Below, in pieces: positions 10,722-20,200 of a stretch of DNA of 27,204 bases (position 1 is its first letter; the number at the start of each line of letters is the position of its first letter). The DNA is from Lingula anatina (lineage: Eukaryota; Brachiopoda; Lingulata; Lingulida; Lingulidae): positions 97,531-124,734 of the forward strand of contig NW_019775829.1 of NCBI RefSeq assembly GCF_001039355.2, read 5' to 3'. Below the pieces are notes generated by a model. The model searched no databases. It saw nothing but the letters and a program-made list of their open reading frames with translations, and was not told where the DNA came from. The position numbers and the translations under genes are program-made.

Positions 10722-11322
10722 CTCAACAAAAATGACAAGAAATCAATTTCATTTAAAACGTAGGAAAATCACTCTTCTTTGAATCGCCAGAGAGTGCCTA
10801 GTTATCGTAAGTAAGATTATGAAGATTTTTAAACATCTAACAGTTTTCTGTCTAGACCTAATATCTGCTAGCATATATTAAATAGAGTGCGTGTGAGAAG
10901 TGCGTTTGTACTGTAGTTAAAGTTCAGTAACTGCACCACTTTCGGCATACATCAATACTTTCAAGTGCCAATATTTCATTCCCATTCCGATCATTGTACA
11001 TGTATTCTCTTTTTTTTAGCATTTTCTGAGGCATTGACTCTTGGTTTCATGTGGTCGCTGCTCCTGCCCATGAGGAGTAATGCGTCTTTAATAAATGATT
11101 TATAGACCACTCTAGAGACAAACCTCAAACTTAACTTAGAGAAATTATGATTCAAAATTCATTATCAATAGATATGTTTTTAAATAACGTAAATTAAAAC
11201 CTGTCAATAATACGCATTTAATCAAACGTGACTCAAATGTCGCTGTTTTTTTCACAGGGATTTCACCTATAAGACGCTACCCCTCTTTGACCAGTATTAA
11301 AACAGTTGCCTGGTTATCTTTG
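10722..11322. other. Gene-free, CpG-richer spacer
   Basis: No exon is supported. It holds one TACATGTA octamer (10997-11004). A plus-strand donor-like GTAAGT at 10808 follows a pyrimidine-rich acceptor-like stretch, but would delimit only a 16-bp exon, so it is not called. Confidence 0.4.
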
Positions 11323-11518
11323 AGACCATTCCCACAGATATTTAGATCGATCTATCCCCCTACTAAAAGCTGTAAGGGTGCAATTACCTTTTGTGCGCGT
11401 TCGGCTCCCGGAAGCTGACAGCAATTTAGCGTGAACCACCAGGGAGTTAGGTCGATCCAGATGGATCGATCTAAATCGGTGGGAACCCGGTCTTAGACCC
11501 CGTTCCCATAGACATCAT
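11323..11518. mobile_element. Inverted-repeat element with a third TIR-like copy
   Basis: The left arm 11323-11356 (AGACCATTCCCACAGATATT, then TAGATCGATC) is an imperfect inverted copy of the right arm 11460-11493 (GATCGATCTAAATCGGTGGG, then AACCCGGTCT). A third, direct copy of the tip (GACCCCGTTCCCATAGACAT) follows immediately at about 11496-11515. The architecture suggests a small non-autonomous DNA element with a nested or tandem second insertion. No convincing target-site duplication was found. Confidence 0.6.
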
Positions 11519-11649
11519 CGGTCTACAAGAATCAACCCAACTCTGCGGGGACTCGCTTAGTGCAATCAGCTTAATTGAATGACACGCTTCCTTTCGTTTC
11601 CAACGTACTCGTATAATCACCAACTTTTCTGTATTCCACTTAACGCCAG

Positions 11650-11713
11650 GAGGCGTACTCATCTGTAAAGCTGAGAATCCCCGGAGAGTTGCGTCTGTCC
11701 GCGGTGTTTATGG
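11650..11713 (+). other. Possible short coding exon, unassigned
   Basis: The acceptor CTGTATTCCACTTAACGCCAG and the donor TATGG|GTAAGC delimit 64 bp open in one frame (EAYSSVKLRIPGELRLSAVF). No partner exon was found in phase, and a 21-codon open frame is common by chance. Confidence 0.15.
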
Positions 11714-11719
11714 GTAAGC

Positions 11720-12619
11720 ACCCTTTGTCACTGGTCAGATCTGGAAAAAAAATAATTTCAAACAGGTTTTAGCTCATTATAGAATCTTACGACTGAAATA
11801 TCGAAAATAAATGTAACCTTAGATTCTTTTGGCTCAAAAAGAATACAATGATTAGCAGCCCCCTCAGACTGCTAATATATAAAGAGACCTTTCTAACAGA
11901 AATCGTACAAATGAGACTTTAAATTGCGACTGGTCACGATTATTAGGCAGTTAATTTAAATATCCGCTCCAGATAAAATTCAAGAATACACGACGGCCTT
12001 AAGAAAATTAATTGGAGTGCAAGTGCTCCTCATGTACGCTATGGATATACGCTATGTATGGGATTTGGCAACTGTAAAAATATCATGCCAACTTAAAAAC
12101 CTCTGTGCCAATATTGAACTAATTTGAATTAAAAAAGCATGACTTTGCCTGAAGACCATGATGATCCCAACATGCCATTATCAGCACTGTCATGTTGTAA
12201 AAAAAACAGCAACAAAAAAACCAAATGCATGCTTAATTGTTATTTATCGAACAAATCTAAAATTGATGCCAGTCTAGAAACCAATCGTTTGTGTGCGTGA
12301 TTCGCGTCTCTACGTCTTCTCTCGGTAGCTTCTTGGAATTGGAACTTCTGTTTGTTTCCAGCTAGGAGCGTTTACATAGCAACAAATTTGAGTCTTGGAT
12401 GACAACAAGCAAACATCGATCCATCTAGTTTTACACGACAAAATTATCGATTGATTGCAACTTCTGCAATCTGGGTTTAATTTAGACCTTCTACGGGATT
12501 GGTCTGAGATAAGGTATCTTCAACCTTTGGTCAACAATTTGGGTCAAGGTAGGCTATAGGCTGTTGACGGTGAAAACTGCTTGATGGAAGGTGAACACGA
12601 GACAGTTTCGTGTAGTCAA
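11720..12619. other. Intergenic region upstream of the galactosyltransferase gene
   Basis: No exon or repeat family is supported. It is AT-rich with scattered CpG and probably contains regulatory sequence for the gene whose TATA box follows. Confidence 0.4.
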
Positions 12620-12684
12620 TATAAAACACCATAGGACAGAATCCAGCACAACGGCACAGACACATATCAAGACAAGGCTTCCAG
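12620..12684 (+). promoter_or_regulatory. TATA box and candidate non-coding exon 1 of B3GALT-like gene
   Basis: TATAAAAC at 12620-12627 lies about 60 bp before a good donor TTCCAG|GTATGA (exon end 12684). Initiation about 30 bp after the TATA box would give a non-coding exon near 12650-12684. The next strong acceptor, TTGTTTTTCGTAG before 14290, opens the exon carrying the galactosyltransferase start codon, giving a 1.6-kb intron. The pairing is inferred from position and splice consensus only. Confidence 0.4.
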
Positions 12685-12886
12685 GTATGAAATTACAGAC
12701 CTATATGTATGTGGTAGATGTGCTTAATTCAGGTGTTAATTGAGTGACTCTTTTGATTAGCCAATCAATACAAACGAGGCAGGTTAAGTCATCTTGGTGT
12801 TATTTCCGGGAGACCAACGGTGTCGTAGTCTTTTTTTTTTCACTTTCGTGCGTTGGGACTGCAGTGCTTGTAGACATAATGTACAA

Positions 12887-12925
<39 letters not shown>

Positions 12926-12968
12926 GCCTATTGGCGGTATGGCAGTCTCTCCCTCCCTCCCTCCCTCT

Positions 12969-13048
<80 letters not shown>

Positions 13049-13069
13049 CTCTGCCAATTGGCGGTATGG

Positions 13070-13107
<38 letters not shown>
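12887..13107 (+). repeat. Compound (CT)n(CA)n microsatellite with a duplicated core
   Basis: Structure: (TC)n-(AC)n-core-(CT)n-(CA)n-core-(CT)n. The core, TTGGCGGTATGGCAGT with preceding TGCC, occurs at 12925-12946 and 13046-13073; the second copy adds TCTGCC and forms the palindrome GCCAATTGGC. The whole microsatellite-core unit of about 120 bp has therefore been duplicated, by unequal exchange or slippage. It lies in the predicted first intron of the galactosyltransferase gene. Confidence 0.9.
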
Positions 13108-13108
<1 letters not shown>

Positions 13109-14256
13109 GCATTGGTCGAATGCACAATGAGTAACGAAGAAAGAGAAAATGTAAAAGACGGTCTTCTATAATGAACTAGGTGACATGACTGTTGATTTGG
13201 CAGTTTAAAATATGTCCATTTTTTCCGAGAGTGAGAGAGAGAGAATTTGTAAAATCAATAAGCTTATGCAAAAAATAAACAAATTAGCTCTGCAAAGACA
13301 CTTCTTTCAACGGTTTACAAAAGGTCGGATACACCTTACCAGTAAGCAAAATATTTCCAAGGGGACTATAAATTATTTTTGTCATACCTAGTACATCAGC
13401 ATGCATACAATAAGACCATCTTTATCGCCTATACACAATCTAATATAAATGTATATTTGTTGAGAAAATTAATTTTTGCTATTAGAAATTGATTTCCGTG
13501 TCATCTGACATCACACGCTGACGAAAAAAGCATTATGCGATACAATATCCCTCATATCAAATAAGATCCATATTTCATTCATAGGCAATAAATCACAAGC
13601 GACTGAACAATCTGCTCTTAATAAATTCTTCCGTTCGATTTTAAACTAAGTCAAACTGTCTCGCTTGCTCCCATCAGTTATTGTCAGTTAACAGGTCTCA
13701 AATCCTTTAAGGCACACGCTATTCTACGTACATGTAGGCCTGTGTTTTCTGTATACAAATTAATCTTTAACTCCCGGCGTTTGACAGAGAGCCCATATAG
13801 GTGAACCAGGGGATAGTTCCTTGCACGAGAGGGCAGCAAAGTGCATTCTTAAATATGCGTCGTCAACGTCTTTCCTATACTATGACGTACTCTGTCATAC
13901 ATGTCATAAACTCACAGGCCTGTCCTCACTTCGCGTTTATAGAGATCATTACAGAGATCCTTTTCTTATCTTTACTACAAGTTTAAACGAGACGCCAACA
14001 GTGCATGTAGAACGCATCCCGCTTCTGAGGCGAGTTTTTCGTTTACTTTTTATTTATATAAGTGTTGGTGTGTGAAATGTCATTTTGTTTTAGAACAAAT
14101 TTGGTATGTGATACCACACAACAGAAAGGTATTTGATCTAATTCATAACGAAATACAGGGTATAGTTTTGAAGGCCAGCATTGCGTGTTGGAGTGAATCA
14201 GAAAGGATGAGTGACTCAGACCGACATACATGTGACTTTTTATCTGTATACTACAC
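13108..14256 (+). other. Predicted intron 1 of the B3GALT-like gene
   Basis: No coding exon is supported. There is a short GAGAGA tract near 13228-13244 and a TACATGTA at 13729-13736. Short open frames at 13801-14075 have no splice or family support. Confidence 0.4.
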
Positions 14257-14289
14257 TATATAATACTGTCTGTCTTTTGTTTTTCGTAG
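14257..14289 (+). promoter_or_regulatory. Alternative TATA box or splice acceptor before B3GALT-like CDS
   Basis: TATATAAT at 14257-14264 lies about 30 bp before 14290, which suits a core promoter. The pyrimidine tract TGTCTTTTGTTTTTCGTAG ending at 14289 equally suits a splice acceptor for the upstream exon. Transcript ends are needed to choose. Confidence 0.35.
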
Positions 14290-14344
14290 AGACACGGGGA
14301 GCGGCCATCTTTGAGTTTTCGTGTCGTGGTGGACCATCCCAGTC

Positions 14345-14368
14345 ATGGAGTCCCAACCAAGTTTATAG
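14345..14368 (+). CDS. Upstream ORF of 7 codons in the 5' UTR
   Basis: ATG 14345 reads MESQPSL and stops at TAG 14366-14368, 49 bases before the main start codon. It would sit in the leader under either promoter model and could lower translation of the main CDS. The peptide itself is not recognisable. Confidence 0.35.
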   Translation: MESQPSL

Positions 14369-14417
14369 CAAAGGACAATTTCAGTGATCAGATACCAGTG
14401 TTGTTTCTACAGAGATA

Positions 14418-15656
14418 ATGTTTCCACGACGCACCGCAGTTTTACGGGTTGTGATTGTTTGCGGTGTAGTTTTTACGTCACTTTCCATGTGGATATCTTC
14501 CAAAAATTCCTCTGACCTGGAATACAGAATGCGACATCTTATGCAAAATGAACAGTCAAATGGAATTTCCCAGTTAAAATCACTTACAAACAATACGTCC
14601 GACCAAGCGGACCATCGACAAGTAATATTAATCCCGCCTACATCTTCACGCTCATTTCAGCCAACTCCAGATTCCAATGCAAAACATCGTCACATGGAAA
14701 CTTTTCAAAACTTTTACGGATCTCTCTCCATGAAGGATTTGGTGGCTTTCAAGAAAGAATTCAGTCGCACTGAACGCTACAATAATAGCAATAACCACGA
14801 CTTTGAATATATCATAGTAAACAAAAATTTATGCTCGTCTCAAAGCCCGTTTGTGATAGTTTGGATTCATACCTCGCCGGATCACTTTAAACAAAGACTC
14901 ATGATACGACAGACATGGGGTAATCCACGAAATCACCCAGATGGCAGCGTTAAAATTATATTCATAATGGGGAAAGCTTCCTCTAAAACTCTGCAAGATT
15001 CGCTACATATGGAAAGCGAGCGTTATGGCGACATTGTCCAAGAAAACTTTGTAGACTCCTACAAAAATTTAACTTACAAAGCGATCGCTGGTATGAAGTG
15101 GGTTTCTTCTTACTGTAGCGGTGCCAAATACGCGCTCAAGTCTGATGACGATATTTTTGTAAATGTTTTTAATCTTGTAAGACATCTTAAAAGTTTTGAA
15201 AAACACAAAGTCACAGAGAAAGTTTTACTGTGCAATGTATGGCACAAGATGAGGGTGTTAAGAGATAAGAAAAGCAAGTGGTACATAGCCGAGGAAGAAT
15301 TTAAAGATGACTTTTTCCCTATGTACTGCTCGGGATCGGCCTATATCATGTCCGGTGACGTAGTAAAGGGGATGTTCCAGGTTTCGCTTTCGACACCGTT
15401 CTTTTGGGTGGACGATTTTTATGTGACTGGCCTTCTTGCCCACAGGCTCGACTTAAAACACCAGTCGTTTAATAGCGTCTACCACTTTAAAGCGGGAGCT
15501 GTGGAGGCCTTCACAGAGGGACGAAAGAGAGAATTGCTGGTATTTGCTCACTTACACGGTTTAAATCATTTTTATAATATGTGGAACGGGGTGGTGAGGC
15601 GGGAAGCGGAACGCAGTCCACATCTTTTATCTCTGACAACGAGACATTCTACCTGA
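14418..15656 (+). CDS. Beta-1,3-galactosyltransferase-like protein (GT31), type II membrane
   Basis: This intact 412-residue intronless CDS has the GT31 motifs in order: IRQTWG (163-168), ENFVDSYKNLTYKA (209-222), metal-binding SDDDIFVN (242-249, DDD 243-245), FPMYCSGSAYIMSG (300-313) and DDFYVTG (332-338). A hydrophobic segment at about 9-26 after MFPRR fits a Golgi signal anchor, followed by a stem to about 140. An in-frame TGA at 14385 supports the ATG at 14418. The family transfers Gal or GlcNAc from UDP-sugar in beta-1,3 linkage on glycans in the Golgi lumen; the acceptor cannot be told. The late motif, EDVYVG in most members, reads DDFYVTG here, keeping the acidic pair. The CDS is CpG-rich, unlike tolloid. 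Intronless CDSs are normal for B3GALT genes. Confidence 0.92.
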   Translation: MFPRRTAVLRVVIVCGVVFTSLSMWISSKNSSDLEYRMRHLMQNEQSNGISQLKSLTNNTSDQADHRQVILIPPTSSRSFQPTPDSNAKHRHMETFQNFYGSLSMKDLVAFKKEFSRTERYNNSNNHDFEYIIVNKNLCSSQSPFVIVWIHTSPDHFKQRLMIRQTWGNPRNHPDGSVKIIFIMGKASSKTLQDSLHMESERYGDIVQENFVDSYKNLTYKAIAGMKWVSSYCSGAKYALKSDDDIFVNVFNLVRHLKSFEKHKVTEKVLLCNVWHKMRVLRDKKSKWYIAEEEFKDDFFPMYCSGSAYIMSGDVVKGMFQVSLSTPFFWVDDFYVTGLLAHRLDLKHQSFNSVYHFKAGAVEAFTEGRKRELLVFAHLHGLNHFYNMWNGVVRREAERSPHLLSLTTRHST

Positions 15657-15863
15657 AGATATAGACACATAGTTGCGATGGCCTACGGGTGACAGTGGAA
15701 TTCAATTAAGACTTACTTTATCTTACTTGAGTATCTTTATTTACTTTAATGACATGTGTCATTACTCTTCCCTGTTCATCTCGTTTTTGGTCATAAATTT
15801 CTATTGATTTTATTTTTTTCTTTTAACTCCATCAAGTGTACTGACAATCATACATCATATCTT

Positions 15864-15887
15864 TCAGGGTACATTATAGTACCCTGA
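15864..15887 (+). other. Perfect 9-bp hairpin in the B3GALT-like 3' UTR
   Basis: TCAGGGTAC - ATTATA - GTACCCTGA forms a perfect 9-bp stem with a 6-base loop, about 210 bp after the stop codon and well before the poly(A) signal, so it is in the mature transcript. Function unknown. Confidence 0.7.
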
Positions 15888-16070
15888 GTGTGTGGTTTAA
15901 ACTGTTAAACAGACACAAAATAACCCACTCAATTTGGTTAATTTAATACCACTTTTTTGGCAAGTTTCTGTACATTAGTATTGCAGGTGAAGTTTTATCG
16001 AGACTATCCTTATATAACGCTGAAGAGGACCTCATTTTTTATTTTGAAAGTACCGTTTGCATGAATGTTA

Positions 16071-16122
16071 TAGTGTGTGTGTTTGTGTGTGCGCATACAT
16101 GTATGTATGTGTATGTGTGTGC
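16071..16122 (+). repeat. GT/ATGT microsatellite
   Basis: Imperfect (GT)n and (GTAT)n tract in the galactosyltransferase 3' UTR, containing the octamer TACATGTA at 16096-16103. Confidence 0.85.
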
Positions 16123-16188
16123 AAAATCGATAGTCGCGATGAATTCACGTCTTTGATCGAAAATTACATGGTAGAGTTAGACGTATTT

Positions 16189-16194
16189 AATAAA
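16189..16194 (+). terminator. Poly(A) signal AATAAA, B3GALT-like gene
   Basis: First AATAAA after the stop codon, giving a 3' UTR of about 550 bases. Confidence 0.6.
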
Positions 16195-16370
16195 GCATCA
16201 TAATCATATTAATTTTTAAACATCTCAATGTTCATGTACATTGATAATATTTCAAACATACTCTTAGATGTTAATGTTTTGGTCATTCATCCGAAAATAT
16301 TCATTACTAGTTGGAGTGACAGTAGGATGATATGTATGTAAGAAATTGATAATTAGACGGATTATCTTTG

Positions 16371-16432
<62 letters not shown>

Positions 16433-17225
16433 ATTACTGATAGTGAGAGTGAATTCAGTCTTGTCACAAACACAGCTGGAAATTTTTTTCAGCGCCTTTG
16501 TCAAAAAATATTTATATGCATTCAACATTCTTTTCATTGTCGTTTGTCTTGCAACTGGCATTTGTTTTTCTTTTCGAAAATTGCTCTTTTCATTTCTTAA
16601 GACAAAGAATGATCACTAATTAGATATTGTCACACATATCTGGCGTTATCCCGATGTAGATTTACAATATATTTAAATGTAAAGCTGTCCTACAAGGGAC
16701 CTTATCATTAAGTAGCGCATAATGTTTAATATTAACGCAGTGCTCCCGCTGCGTATAACTATCAAGTTCACTCGGGGTGAAAACAATGCTTGCAAGTGAT
16801 AACCATAGATAATCATATCAAATATTCATAGAATTTTACAACATAAAAGCTCAGGCCCAAATGACATTGGTATCCGGTGAAATCCAGCAAAATGATAATG
16901 AGGTGTTGACAAACGTAATGACTTGGTTAAATGGTAGTATGATCTGGGCTCTACATTTCTAAATGGTTGGATAAAAGGAAAAAAGAGTCCACCAAATGCA
17001 TTATCATTCCTGTATAAAGGTAAACTGTTTTTACCACTCCTTCTCCCATTAATATGAACTGAAAATGACAAACAGATATGTCATGTGCCTTACGACAGAG
17101 AGATACATGTATTTGTTTATGTCGGGGTATGGAACTTAAATTTGACAGACTTAAAAAGTCCTTGGAAGTAAAAACAACACATTATTCAATGTAAAGAACG
17201 CAGTGACCACCAGCAGCTGGACGTC
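16195..17225. other. Intergenic region with AT microsatellite
   Basis: Apart from the dinucleotide tract listed separately, no supported gene. An 81-codon minus-strand open frame (16826-17071) has no recognisable domain or splice context. TACATGTA occurs at 17104-17111. The last 200 bp should hold the promoter of the next gene, but no clear TATA box is seen. Confidence 0.4.
16374..16429. repeat. (AT)28 microsatellite
   Basis: Uninterrupted 56-bp AT tract, likely highly polymorphic. Open frames across it (repeated Ile-Tyr) are artefacts. Confidence 0.97.
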
Positions 17226-20200
17226 ATGAATTGCAGAATCGCGTTGCTGCTCCTCATTTTCATCTCTAATTTATCGGCCATCACTGTGGGGTCTTTGTCA
17301 CAGAATAAGTTTAAACTGAAGGTTGGTATCTTAAAACTTATACATTAAAATTGGGTCTACTTTTATTTTGGATATGAGTGAAACTATTCGTCTAGAATCG
17401 AGTAACTGTTGGTCTATATTGTAGCCATTTCTTTCTTGTCATAAAACAGGTGCAATATTCCAATTGGAATGCTACTGATTTATCTTGGGTCGAAGTAAGC
17501 GAAATATTTGAGCCAAAAGTAAAGACTAACATTTGGAAAAAATGTTTTGTTTTAGAAGCCCCAGGCCCTTTTTACCGGAACATCAAAACTTAAAAGAGTA
17601 CCAAAAACAAAACTTTTCTTGTCTTGTACTTTGAAACTTCCCTGTCTTCTCTGAGTGTCAAGGTCAGTCTCTTATATAATATACGCCGAATAAGCATATT
17701 AATACCCATAGGATATACGTAGGTTTTACACAAAGAGAAAATGGGCTATGGGATTCAAGTATAGACATGTAATTGCCCCACTCCTGCTAATTATGTTTTT
17801 GAAAAAAATATAAAAGAAGCAATTTGGGGAATTCGACAGTACCTTTGTGAATATAAGAGTGTTTTTCTACTCTTTTGGGAAGGGATAAAGGCTTTGTTCA
17901 TAGCTTTTTTTTTTTTTTTGGAAAGTTGGAATAACACCTCTTCCCCACCCTCGAGGAGGGGGGTTAACCTATGGGTAAATGCTCCATTGAACTACAGGAA
18001 GAAATAAAACATAATTTACAGCAGCAGCATCAACTTGAAGTTGAACAACAACAGAGACTGTTGACTAGCGCCACTCTCGGCTACTTTTGAGATTAAAATA
18101 TTCAACGAAGTGTGTAAGGTATTAGATCGTCACAGCAGAGCCATTGTAATTGACTGATGGATAAATGTTTTCACTCAGAATGGGTTTATGTTAAACCAGG
18201 AAAATGAAAAATAGAATCTCCTATCATGGTAGAAAAATGGTGTGCTGTGAAAAAAAATCAATATCATCGAAACATTCCAGAATATGAGGAAATACTCAAT
18301 CCACGTCATTTTATAAGATTAAGCCCATGAGTCACTTAACTTGAAAACCACCAAATACCTAGAAGAAATGAGATTCAATAGCCCTACCCTAGTCACGTAC
18401 AAAACTTTCGTAGACCCGAAGTCGAACATACAGTTGACGTTGTGTATATCATTGATCAGTGAGAAGTTTACGATTTTATCAAGTAAATGTTTTCTTAATG
18501 TACCTGTGGTCTTGTTTATGCCGTTTTTGTGGGCATGGGTGGGAGCCCGTCTCCTTATTGATGATATATTTATGTTGACAATAAAAGTTAATATGGCAAG
18601 TCTATCTTTTCAATCTCCATCCACTTAATTTTGCACTTACCAGTACAGCGTTTGAGATCCGAAGAAAACATGATTCCATCTCACAGAGAAACGTGATGCT
18701 AGAATAGACAGCATCAAATGACACTTGAAATCTTGCAAATTATTTGCTCATCTCTGATATACATATCAAGCTAGCAGCATGAATAAATAGTTTTTATGTA
18801 TTTTTCTTGTTGCAAAATGTTTATGTGGTGATATGTTGTTTATTTCCTGTGGTTTTAACATTGAATTCCGTTGTTGAACATGGGCTCTTAATAAGACCGC
18901 TTGACATTTAGAATGGCAATAGTCATATTCGAATGGAAAATTACTGTTGGCGAGTAATACTAATGACATTATTCTTGTATTTCCTATGACGTCTTTTTTT
19001 CTCGATTGATTTTTGGGCCCAGGAAAAATTAGCTTGATTACGACATGGAGAACCTCGAGTAACTTGAAATACCCAAGATGACCACCAATACCCATTTAAA
19101 TATAAACCCTCACAAATAAACCATCTAACCTTGGTCCAAACCACTGTATTAGCCACTGTTTTAGTTCGAGTGTTCATAACAACCCCTTGCCTTTTATTGT
19201 TTGGTGGTAATGTTTGTTAAACCCCAAATGACTGTCAACAGTCACAGAAATATCGTTTTCCGCTATGATGGGTTAAAATATAATTATTGACTTGTTTCAC
19301 TTTTCAATCACAAAAATAAAAAATCAGAGTTAACTTAAATAATTAAAGATGTTTTATTTGTTAAGAGATCAACACCAAAGTTGCATGCAACACTTGAGGC
19401 TTAACGGGGTTTTTATTAGGATGTAAATCTGTACTTAACACTTTATTTTTAATATGGATATTCAGGTTTCAATACTCTCATTTGATTAAAGTATCAACAC
19501 TCCTTGGACATTTTAATGAAGTTAATACACTGGGTCTAAATAAAATTATCTGTGCTATAACCTGAAGTAGGGTAAAACATTTCTTTTGTCCAATTTGTCG
19601 CCAAGAGCTGTATCAGCCGTCTACTGTTTCCACCCCGAGTTTCAGAGACCATTGAAAACTCCCCTCTTTTATCAGGATGCCTCAGCTGTTGATAGAAGAT
19701 GTGAGTTTTCAGTGACCTCTGAAACCCAGGGTGATTATTTGCGATTTCGATATGAAACTTTGCTGTGCACTGATAATGAACAGCTTGTTTATCAAAAAAG
19801 GTCGAAGTGATGACAGGCTATGGACCAAGTCTGCTATTCAGGTTGACTAAATTTACAAAGTCGATTAAAGAATCAAGTCAGTGAGGTTTACCTGACAAAA
19901 GTTGCTCATAAAAAAATACAATCTTCTAACTGAAAATTTTTACATACGACCAAAGGCCCTTTTCTCCAGAATGAACACCGAAATCGCAGCAGGCAAGTTA
20001 TTGCTGCTGGTGTTGACAAGGTGTGCAGTGTGTTAGTTGAGAAGCATCGTTTTTCACAGCAACAAACCCCACTTGTATCTTAATAATTTTATTAAAAAAA
20101 TACCTGAAATGTCCGAACATACGAATGTGGATAAGGCACAGGACGCAGCTCGAAACAAAGACCTTTGTTGCGCCATTACGCTGGCCTGTAGCCAGCGATT

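Noticed and set aside
12744-13171. Several open frames on both strands with Ser-Leu, His-Thr or Arg-Glu repeats
   Set aside because: They are translations of the CT/CA microsatellite; dinucleotide repeats lack stops in several frames.
16307-16619. Open frames with long Ile-Tyr repeats
   Set aside because: They run through the (AT)28 tract and have no other recognisable content.
16826-17071. 81-codon minus-strand open frame
   Set aside because: No signal peptide, motif or splice context; length is within chance for this window.
18341-18628. 95-codon plus-strand open frame
   Set aside because: AT-rich, hydrophobic composition, no acceptor/donor pair that fits the five-exon gene, no recognisable domain.
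18766-19177. Two overlapping minus-strand frames of 109 and 78 codons
   Set aside because: Both frames cover the same DNA with equal plausibility and neither has a domain; possibly old repeat sequence.
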